A DNA stretch of 6,877 nucleotides, from positions 1 to 6,877 of the forward strand of contig DKNL01000159.1 in assembly GCA_002474325.1 (NCBI GenBank), in the 5' to 3' direction. This document shows positions 1 through 6,001 of the stretch, one piece after another. The DNA comes from Opitutales bacterium UBA7389. GTDB lineage: Bacteria > Verrucomicrobiota > Verrucomicrobiia > Opitutales > Opitutaceae. Position 1 is the first letter of the stretch. The number at the start of each line of letters is the position of its first letter. The translations under genes were made by a program, and so were the position numbers. Below the pieces are notes generated by a model. The model had not been told where the DNA came from and made no database searches. It saw only the letters and a list, made by a program, of their open reading frames with translations.

Positions 1-521
1 GTAAAAAACAGCGGCTTCCACTTATCAGTCGGTGTCTCTTAATTCATCCCACACTGTCAAGTCTACTAAAAGGCAGTCTAAGTATTTTCACTAATCTCGA
101 TGAGTTGCCTAAGGCATTTTTGTAAATAACCCCATAAGTATTTGTTTATCAGATATTTAAAATTTATTTTTCCGACCAAAGGGGGCTCCAAAAGAGCATC
201 GCTTCTTGCGTATCTCCAACTTCGTGCAGCACTACCATCAACATGAAGCATTCCATCCTAGTTTCAAGTATCGGGCAAAATCCTTTTACATTTAAGCGTG
301 CGGGGGATACAGCTCATGCGACAGAAGAGTTACGCCCAATGAATTCAAACCCCTTCAAAATTCGTAATTTACCAAATTGCTCGCAAGTTATTCACATTGA
401 TTTGCCGCTTTCTCTCGTACAGTTATTTTGCCCCTCAAATTGGGAACAGAGTCTCCGACCATCGAAGAAAACCGGTGATTTTCATTGCCACTGATACACA
501 TAGGCTCGATGCAACGAGGTT
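1..521. other. Leading region without a convincing gene
   Basis: This stretch precedes the HAD phosphatase gene. Roughly bases 120-175 are strongly AT-rich and hold the best promoter-like match. The one closed ORF of note (243-494, plus strand, 83 codons) has no Shine-Dalgarno sequence before its ATG, and its protein matches no family I know and shows no domain, signal peptide or membrane pattern. A plus-strand frame is open from the left edge to a TAA at 123-125 (about 40 codons). It could be the tail of an upstream gene, but it has no recognisable motif. A small inverted repeat (GCTC at 185-188, GAGC at 194-197) is too weak to call. I see no RNA gene, riboswitch or mobile-element end. Confidence 0.5.
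142..170 (+). promoter_or_regulatory. Candidate sigma-70-type promoter for the phosphatase-helicase operon
   Basis: TTGTTT at 142-147 and TATTTT at 165-170 are separated by 17 bases and lie in the most AT-rich part of the window. The match to consensus is only moderate (3 of 6 and 4 of 6), and AT-rich DNA produces such matches by chance. If real, transcription would start near 177 and leave a leader of about 345 bases before the phosphatase start codon, which is long. A closer promoter may have been missed. Confidence 0.22.
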
Positions 522-1196
522 ATGATTAAAAATCTAGCAGATGGAGCCTCTCTAGATGAGATCTCTACAGTTCTTTTCGACATGGACGGCACCCTAATCG
601 ACCATTTTGAGACTATCTTCCGCTGCTATGAATACGCCGCCCAAGCCCTCGGCAAATCTCCCCCGACCTACGACGAAGTAAAACGAGCAGTCGGCGGCTC
701 TATGCCTGTAACAATCAAGGCCTTCTTTGACGAAGAATCGCTGGAGGAGGCAAAAGCCCATTGGATTAAGCGGTTCGACGAAATCCATCTAGAGGGCGTC
801 CGTGTTCTAGACGGGACCATGGAACTTATAGAAAAACTGCAAAACCGAGGATTTCATCTAGCCGTTTTCACAAACAAGAGCGGAAAGCATACAAGAAACA
901 TTATCCGGTCTCTCGGACTCTACGAAACATTCACCCTGATTCTAGGAGCCGAAGACACTGAATTTCGCAAACCCCAGCCTGAACTCTCAACGCATGCCTT
1001 GAGCCAACTCGGCGTCAAACCCAGCGAGGCCCTTCTAATCGGTGATTCTCCATTCGATATCGAGTCTGCGAAGTGTGTCGGGATGAGGTGCTTCTGCGTC
1101 GCAACCGGGTCTCACTCGAGGGAAGAGCTTGCAGCAGCGAATGCCGACGCCGTTTTCGACGGCTTGCCAGAACTAATGGATTCCATATTCGCTTAA
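522..1196 (+). CDS. HAD-superfamily hydrolase, phosphoglycolate phosphatase-like
   Basis: This 224-residue protein is a probable cytoplasmic Mg2+-dependent phosphatase of small phosphorylated metabolites, most like the Gph/PpaX branch. All HAD motifs are present: motif I DMDGT with nucleophile Asp20 and acid/base Asp22, motif II FTNKS with Thr117, motif III Lys150 in RKPQP, and motif IV GDSPFDI with metal-binding Asp175 and Asp179. Residues about 27-95 form a helical C1-type cap. The stretch LEGVRVLDGTMELIEKL leading into motif II is typical of phosphoglycolate phosphatases, and the length is normal for them. The start is well bounded, because an in-frame TAG lies at 501-503 and no other ATG precedes motif I. 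A GAGG at 516-519 sits unusually close to the ATG. The recD2 gene follows after four bases, so the two are probably one operon. Phosphoglycolate is the likeliest substrate, but HAD specificity cannot be read from motifs; a pyrophosphatase or sugar-phosphate phosphatase remains possible. Confidence 0.9.
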   Translation: MIKNLADGASLDEISTVLFDMDGTLIDHFETIFRCYEYAAQALGKSPPTYDEVKRAVGGSMPVTIKAFFDEESLEEAKAHWIKRFDEIHLEGVRVLDGTMELIEKLQNRGFHLAVFTNKSGKHTRNIIRSLGLYETFTLILGAEDTEFRKPQPELSTHALSQLGVKPSEALLIGDSPFDIESAKCVGMRCFCVATGSHSREELAAANADAVFDGLPELMDSIFA

Positions 1197-1200
1197 GTTT

Positions 1201-3390
1201 GTGCCCAGCCAACCTGCCAGCGACAGCCTTCGCGGCTTACTCGAGCGAATTAGGTATTCAAACGAAGAAGACGGATACCTAATCGCGGATCTCCGTCCCG
1301 ACGATTCAAATGAAACCGTAACGATAGTTGGCAAACTGCCCGGCGTTCAGTGTGGAGAAACGCTAAAGCTAAGAGGGCACTGGTCTAAACATTCTGTCCA
1401 TGGATCCCAATTTAAAGCCCTTGAATACAACTCCTTTTTACCCGCTAGCGTATACGGGATTCGCAAATACCTAGGAAGCGGATTGGTAAAAGGCGTTTCT
1501 AAAGGATTAGCGAATCGAATCGTAGATCGATTTGGAGATTCGACACTGAAAATAATTTCCGAAGAATCGGCCAGACTTCAGGAAGTCGGCGGTATCGGTA
1601 AACAACGAGCAAAGGCCATCAAAGAGGCCTGGGATGAACAAAGCCATATACGCGATCTATCTCTTTTCCTTACTCCTTATGGAGTGACTCCATCCCAAAC
1701 ATTGAAAATTCACAACGAGCTGGGATTCCTAGCTATCGATCTAATTAAAGAGAATCCATTTCGTCTTGCTCGAGAAATACGAGGTATTGGATTCAAGACT
1801 TGCGACCGTATCGCCCTGAATATGGGGCTAGGCAATGAGAGCGGTAAGCGCGTCGATGCTGGGATTGAATTCGTTATGCACGAGATCCAGGACGAAGGCC
1901 ATACCGCATGGCCCCTAGCGGAATTGGCTACGATCGTCGCGGAGAAGCTAGAGATAGATGAAGCCACCGCCAGCGCCGGTATCTACCGAGTAATCGAAAA
2001 CCGAGCGATAGATCGCATCGACGTAATCCCCGATGAAGCCCATTGTCAGTTGCCCTATACGAACCTAGCAGAATCGCACATCGCTCACGCAATACACAGG
2101 CTCCTCAGTGGCAGAAGCGAGTTGCCGCCTATCAAAATCGAACGGGCGATTCATTGGGCGGAAGAAAAGGCGGGCTTCGATTTCGCAGATCAGCAAAAAG
2201 AAGCGATTCGAACCGCTCTCGATAATAAGATATCGATAATCACTGGCGGACCTGGTACTGGAAAAACCACGATCCTACGAGCCATCGTCAGTATTTTGAA
2301 GGCGAAAAAAGTGAATCCATTGCTAGCGGCTCCTACAGGCAGGGCTGCTCAGCGTTTGAGCGAATCCGCTGGAGCATTTGCTCAAACAATCCATAGACTG
2401 CTAAAATTCGATCCCTCTGCCGGGGCGTTTACGATCAACAAATCTAAACCGCTCAATGCTCAATTCGTAATTGTCGATGAGTCTTCCATGTTGGATACTC
2501 GCATTGCTTCGAGCTTGTGTCAGGCAATTCCCAATACATGCCACTTACTTCTAGTCGGTGACGTCGATCAGTTGCCTTCCGTCGGCTCCGGAAACGTCCT
2601 GAAAGACATAATCAATTGTCAACAAGCCCCTTTAACTCGTCTTGATCGTATTTTCCGGCAATCCAAGAAAAGTAGCATTGTTCGCTATGCTCACTCTATA
2701 AATCGAGGTATAGCCGCCTTACCAGAACCCGTGGATAACTCAACCCAATTGGATCCGGACGAGGACTTCCAGTTCGTCCGGGCCAAAGACCAACCAGATT
2801 GCTCCGCTAAAGTCTTGGAAGTTTGCGAGCATTTCGTCGGACGCCGATTGGCCCTTGATCCAGTAAGCGAGAGTCAAGTATTAGCGCCTATGCATCGCGG
2901 AGAATCTGGAGTAGCCAATTTGAACACGATTCTCCAATCTAGACTCAACCAGCGAACCACTTCCATCAAGCTTGGAGGATCTGAATTCAAAGTGGGCGAT
3001 AAAGTCATACAAAATAGAAACAATTATGATCTTGGCGTCTTCAACGGGGATATAGGAATCATCGAATCCGTAAATTTAGAGGACGGTTCTTTGAGCGTCG
3101 ATTTCGACAGAAGATCCGTCCAGTATCAAAAGACGGATCTTATTGATTTAGCTCTAGCTTATGCTGTGAGCATTCACAAATCTCAGGGCAGTGAATACCC
3201 TGTTGTCATTATTCCGCTACTGAAAGCGCATTTTATGATGCTGCAGCGAAACCTAATCTATACGGCCGTCACTCGTGGGCGCAAAAAGGCTATAATTGTC
3301 GGAGATCCAGCTGCCTTCGCTATGGCCGTTCGCAGCAGTGAATCGAAAACCCGAAGGACGCTACTTAAAGAGCGTCTCTCTTACACTTGA
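1201..3390 (+). CDS. recD2: RecD2-type ATP-dependent 5'-3' DNA helicase (SF1B)
   Basis: This complete 729-residue RecD2/TraA-family helicase is the kind that acts without RecBC in genome maintenance. Residues 8-80 match the N-terminal RecD2 domain (ERIRYSNEEDGYLIADL). Helix-hairpin-helix DNA-binding segments lie near 88-143 (VGGIGKQRAKAI) and 182-208 (IRGIGFKTCDRIA). The motor follows: Walker A GGPGTGKTT (349-357), motif Ia APTGRAAQRL (377-386), Walker B DESS (426-429), motif III GDVDQLPSVGSG (453-464), LDRIFRQ (481-487), an SH3-like insert around 598-640 and motif V AVSIHKSQGSEYP (655-667). Motif VI NLIYTAVTRGRK is at 684-695. No key residue is missing. The start is GTG: an in-frame TAA at 1174-1176 excludes anything much earlier, and later starts would cut the conserved N-terminus. 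No clear ribosome site is visible, so translation is probably coupled to the phosphatase, which stops four bases upstream. The 3' end converges on the ketosynthase gene. Confidence 0.96.
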   Translation: MPSQPASDSLRGLLERIRYSNEEDGYLIADLRPDDSNETVTIVGKLPGVQCGETLKLRGHWSKHSVHGSQFKALEYNSFLPASVYGIRKYLGSGLVKGVSKGLANRIVDRFGDSTLKIISEESARLQEVGGIGKQRAKAIKEAWDEQSHIRDLSLFLTPYGVTPSQTLKIHNELGFLAIDLIKENPFRLAREIRGIGFKTCDRIALNMGLGNESGKRVDAGIEFVMHEIQDEGHTAWPLAELATIVAEKLEIDEATASAGIYRVIENRAIDRIDVIPDEAHCQLPYTNLAESHIAHAIHRLLSGRSELPPIKIERAIHWAEEKAGFDFADQQKEAIRTALDNKISIITGGPGTGKTTILRAIVSILKAKKVNPLLAAPTGRAAQRLSESAGAFAQTIHRLLKFDPSAGAFTINKSKPLNAQFVIVDESSMLDTRIASSLCQAIPNTCHLLLVGDVDQLPSVGSGNVLKDIINCQQAPLTRLDRIFRQSKKSSIVRYAHSINRGIAALPEPVDNSTQLDPDEDFQFVRAKDQPDCSAKVLEVCEHFVGRRLALDPVSESQVLAPMHRGESGVANLNTILQSRLNQRTTSIKLGGSEFKVGDKVIQNRNNYDLGVFNGDIGIIESVNLEDGSLSVDFDRRSVQYQKTDLIDLALAYAVSIHKSQGSEYPVVIIPLLKAHFMMLQRNLIYTAVTRGRKKAIIVGDPAAFAMAVRSSESKTRRTLLKERLSYT

Positions 3391-3416
3391 TACCCTTCAG
3401 ATAAAGGATTTCCAGG

Positions 3417-4694
3417 TCACGCCCTTTTGAATACCAGGGAAACATTGGCTCCACCAAACCCGCTGCTATTACTCAACGCGGATTCAGGTCCAATCATCTC
3501 AGTTTTTCTGATAATGTTAAGACCTTCGAACACTGGATCGATTTCGTCTATGTGCGCTGAGCCCGGAGTGAAGTCCTTCTTGATTGCCAAGCAAACGATA
3601 GCTCCTTCTAGCGCACTGGCTAAACTCAATCCGTGACCCGTGATAGCCTTTGTACTACTTATCCTAGGACGGGCTCGGGCTTCGCCAAATACATCTTGAA
3701 TGGCCTTCCCCTCGCTGGCATCGCCGATAATCGTAGAAGTAGCATGCGCGTTAATGTAATCGATATCTTCCGGTTTCACGGCCGTTGATTCGAAGGCTAG
3801 CTTCATCGCTCGCAACAAACCACGCCCCTCAGGATGGGAAATCGCGACATTGTGGCCATCACTAGCTTGACCCCAACCAGCTAGCTCTGCGTAGGGATCA
3901 GCGCCTCTGCGGACGACTTCATCCTCGCTCTCCAAAACGAGAACAGCGGCTCCACCCGCGCTAACAAAACCATTCCGAGATCTATCAAAAGGACAAGAAG
4001 CACGCTCAGGATCTTGTTCAAGAGATAGAGCCCGCATACCAGTGAAAGGAACAACGCTTTCGTAGTTAACATCTTCTCCCGCGACTACAAACATCCGACT
4101 TTGTCGTCCAAAGGCGATATCTTCATAGGCGAAGCCTATGGCATGCCCCGAGGAGGCACAGGCGGAGGAGAACCCGCACGAATTACCCAAGACTTTGAAG
4201 ATTGCTACGAGATTGAAGCTGAGCGTGCCCGAAATCGACGATACAATGCCAGTAGGCGAACAGCGCATAGGTCCGAGTTCCCGCATTCGCTGAATATTGC
4301 TGTGGATCATTCGGGTTGAACCACCTGAAGCGGTGTAGATACCTGTATGAAAGTTGGACACATCGGCCTCGTTAAGCTTTGCATCTCCTAGAGCCTGCTT
4401 CATGGCACAGTAGGCATACAATCCGTGGGGCGCCAGCCCGCGCAACTCTTCCCTCCGGATATGGTATTCTGATGGATAAGTCCAATCTTCGAAATCGAGC
4501 GAATCAACTTCAAATCCGTCGGGCGAGGATACCAATTTCACTGCTCCGCTGTCATCGTCTTCATAAGGGGAATAAGTAGGAAAAGGTCGAAAACCGTGCT
4601 GGAGCGAGCGCAAGCTATCAGTCACGTTGTTGAGATCGTTGCCAATTCCGCTAACGATACCTAGACCAGTAATAAATACGCGTTTTCGTTCCAT
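3417..4694 (-). CDS. Beta-ketoacyl-ACP synthase, FabB/FabF type
   Basis: This 425-residue thiolase-fold condensing enzyme joins malonyl-ACP to an acyl-ACP chain. The catalytic triad is intact: Cys179 in SSACASSGHAIG, His317 in NAHATSTIIGD and His354 in STKAITGHGLSLA, with Lys349 just before it. The C-terminal SNSSGFGGANVSLVF is the usual closing strand motif. The opening RVFITGLGIVSGIGN and the STKAxTGH context look closer to FabB than to FabF. It is slightly longer than either, mainly from an acidic, aromatic-rich stretch at about 40-80. The ATG has an AGGG four bases upstream (4699-4702), and no earlier start fits the family. It lies 144 bases downstream of the carrier-dehydratase gene on the same strand and probably belongs to its unit. 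The intact Cys argues for true elongation, not for a chain-length-factor subunit. Housekeeping FabF is an alternative, but the neighbours favour a dedicated pathway. Confidence 0.93.
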   Translation of the reverse strand: MERKRVFITGLGIVSGIGNDLNNVTDSLRSLQHGFRPFPTYSPYEDDDSGAVKLVSSPDGFEVDSLDFEDWTYPSEYHIRREELRGLAPHGLYAYCAMKQALGDAKLNEADVSNFHTGIYTASGGSTRMIHSNIQRMRELGPMRCSPTGIVSSISGTLSFNLVAIFKVLGNSCGFSSACASSGHAIGFAYEDIAFGRQSRMFVVAGEDVNYESVVPFTGMRALSLEQDPERASCPFDRSRNGFVSAGGAAVLVLESEDEVVRRGADPYAELAGWGQASDGHNVAISHPEGRGLLRAMKLAFESTAVKPEDIDYINAHATSTIIGDASEGKAIQDVFGEARARPRISSTKAITGHGLSLASALEGAIVCLAIKKDFTPGSAHIDEIDPVFEGLNIIRKTEMIGPESALSNSSGFGGANVSLVFKRA

Positions 4695-4705
4695 GAATCC
4701 CTATT

Positions 4706-4723
4706 CGAACATCCCCTTGTTCG
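4706..4723 (-). promoter_or_regulatory. Small hairpin just before the ketosynthase start
   Basis: A perfect six-base inverted repeat (CGAACA and TGTTCG around a six-base loop) ends 11 bases before the ketosynthase ATG. On the coding strand its loop reads AGGGGA, a Shine-Dalgarno-like sequence but 17 bases from the start, while a second AGGG lies at the normal distance. It could be a translational control hairpin, a binding site for a dimeric regulator, or chance. A run of six T follows GCCGGGC on the same strand slightly upstream (about 4735-4746), but I find no partner stem to make it a terminator. Confidence 0.25.
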
Positions 4724-4838
4724 CATAGAGCATTAAAAAAGCCCGGCGAATCCAAGTCTAGAATTTCGACGCAACATCTTGAGACGTCTATACTACCCAA
4801 ACCTAAGACTCTTCCAAGAATCCTATGCTTTGAATGAA

Positions 4839-5777
4839 CTAGCGAGCACCGTTTCTCGAAAGCTCGCTACCGTTGGAAGCAGAAACCCCATTTACCGCTG
4901 TACCCGCACCATTCGAGTGATGCTCAACCGGCTTAAATGCCAGGGTTATCTCTTCCGCTACAACCGCTTTCTTCCCGCCAACCGATATTTGGCCGAAGAA
5001 AACCGCCAACGGTTCCCGGACTCGTTTAACGGTAATGCTCATGTCCAGAATTTCTCCCGGCCGGCAAACTCGATGACAGCGGACGCCGTCAACTCCCGCG
5101 AAGTAAACCTCTGTCATATCTATCGCCGACTTAATTTCCTCCGGCGGATTCCTAAGCAACGCGAATACCGCCAGCTGGCCTAGGGCTTCAAGCATGATGG
5201 ACGCTGGGAAAACAGGGTTTCCTTTAAAATGCCCCTCCAAAAAGGCTTCGTTGCCCGAAATCGTGTATCTGCCCTCCGCGGAACGGCTAGACAAATTAGC
5301 CTGCTCTAGAAACAAGAACGGCTCTTGTTGCGGCATTATGGCAGCTACCTTCTCGATCGAATAAAAGTCGCTCGTTTTACCGCTGGAGTCGCCCGTTATT
5401 TTTCCTTGGATGAAAGATTTTAAATCGCCGAGCGTTCGAAGGTCTAGAAGCTCCTCGTTCTTTATAGAGACGCCCAATGATTCTTCAACCATCATGATCG
5501 CTTCGATCATGGTCAGCGAATCCATTCCCAAGTCGTCCATGAACCGGACCGAATCATCCCCACTGCGAAGCTTGCCAACCACATCTGGGTCGAGAAAACG
5601 TTCTATGATACCCAAAACAACAACAGGGACCAGAGAAACATCTCCATTTGCCCGGTATTTTAGAGCGGCTTCAAGCGTTTCAACTGAACAACGTTTTAAT
5701 GTGTCGCGAAGCAATTCTTCGCTCCCGGATGACCGTGCTCCTGCGATTTCGGTCTGATTAGTTGTCTGGTTTGACAT
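4839..5777 (-). CDS. Acyl carrier protein fused to FabZ-type 3-hydroxyacyl-ACP dehydratase
   Basis: This is a 312-residue two-domain protein when counted from the ATG at 5777. Residues about 25-50 form a helical lead-in. Residues 50-128 are an acyl carrier protein whose GMDSLTMIE motif carries the phosphopantetheine-accepting Ser87. A short Ser/Gly linker follows, then a hotdog-fold dehydratase at about 140-285 with catalytic His183 in FLEGHFKGNPVFP and Glu197 in LEALGQ. Glutamate there is the FabZ form; FabA has aspartate. The usual HRYPFLL motif reads PQQEPFLFL, and the normal Gly after the conserved Pro is Ala. The last 28 residues are rich in Asn, Gly and Ser and look like a free linker. 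The start is uncertain: TTG at 5792 (with AGAG four bases upstream) and GTG at 5783 are in the same frame. It precedes the ketosynthase gene, so it probably dehydrates that enzyme's products after ketoreduction. FabZ itself is a separate single-domain protein of about 150 residues. Confidence 0.9.
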   Translation of the reverse strand: MSNQTTNQTEIAGARSSGSEELLRDTLKRCSVETLEAALKYRANGDVSLVPVVVLGIIERFLDPDVVGKLRSGDDSVRFMDDLGMDSLTMIEAIMMVEESLGVSIKNEELLDLRTLGDLKSFIQGKITGDSSGKTSDFYSIEKVAAIMPQQEPFLFLEQANLSSRSAEGRYTISGNEAFLEGHFKGNPVFPASIMLEALGQLAVFALLRNPPEEIKSAIDMTEVYFAGVDGVRCHRVCRPGEILDMSITVKRVREPLAVFFGQISVGGKKAVVAEEITLAFKPVEHHSNGAGTAVNGVSASNGSELSRNGAR

Positions 5778-5815
5778 CGTCACTACTAGCAAAGATCTCT
5801 GATTCCGATTTGTAA

Positions 5816-5821
5816 ATCATA
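5816..5821 (-). promoter_or_regulatory. Candidate -10 element for the carrier-dehydratase and ketosynthase unit
   Basis: On the minus strand TATGAT matches the -10 consensus at five of six positions and would start transcription near 5809, about 30 bases before the ATG at 5777. No good -35 hexamer lies at the normal distance; TTGATT is 20 bases away and TTGAAT 14. It falls in the divergent gap between the acyl unit and the glycosyltransferase unit, where a minus-strand promoter is needed. Confidence 0.28.
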
Positions 5822-5824
5822 AAC

Positions 5825-6001
5825 ATGGACCCGAAATTCAAAATCAACCCTTGGAGCTCTCTCACTAATATCTTCCCCCTAAAACTCTTCGGAGCAGGTA
5901 TTCATGAGCCCGACAGCGATTTCAATGCTTCCCAATTTCCACATAGTCTTCAATACAGTCCATTTGCCGCTGCGATATTTAATCGAGTGACTAGAAGATG
6001 A
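5825..6001 (+). CDS. Possible small ORF overlapping the glycosyltransferase start
   Basis: This ATG-started ORF of 58 codons ends in TGA at 5999-6001, so its stop overlaps the glycosyltransferase ATG as ATGA, the classic layout for coupled translation. The predicted protein begins MDPKFKINPWSSL and ends FNRVTRR. It is moderately rich in Phe, Asn, Ser and Pro and shows no domain, signal peptide or membrane segment I recognise. There is no Shine-Dalgarno sequence before the ATG, and the ORF fills most of the divergent gap where promoter DNA is expected. I cannot say whether it is a real hypothetical protein, an upstream coupling ORF or chance; chance is somewhat more likely. Confidence 0.25.
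   Translation: MDPKFKINPWSSLTNIFPLKLFGAGIHEPDSDFNASQFPHSLQYSPFAAAIFNRVTRR

Noticed and set aside
3..125. Plus-strand frame open from the left edge to a TAA, possibly the tail of an upstream gene
   Set aside because: Only about 40 codons with no motif; an open frame this short at an edge is not evidence for a gene.
243..494. 83-codon plus-strand ORF ahead of the phosphatase gene
   Set aside because: No ribosome site before its ATG, no recognisable domain, and amino acid content that looks like translated non-coding DNA. Not a shadow of another gene, so it is mentioned, but not called as a gene.
1201..3390. Helicase as a defence-system or conjugative relaxase component
   Set aside because: It has the full RecD2 domain order with N-terminal domain and helix-hairpin-helix segments, lacks a relaxase domain, and sits beside a metabolic phosphatase, not defence genes.
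3394..3407. CCTT/AAGG inverted repeat between the convergent genes as a terminator
   Set aside because: Four base pairs only, low stability and no T-run on either side.
4735..4746. GCCGGGC followed by six T (minus strand) as an intrinsic terminator after the carrier-dehydratase gene
   Set aside because: I could not find an upstream complementary arm, so there is no hairpin to go with the T-run.
4779..5183. 134-codon plus-strand ORF opposite the carrier-dehydratase gene
   Set aside because: It is antisense to a well-supported coding sequence, and its protein is Arg/Asn-rich with no domain; a shadow frame.
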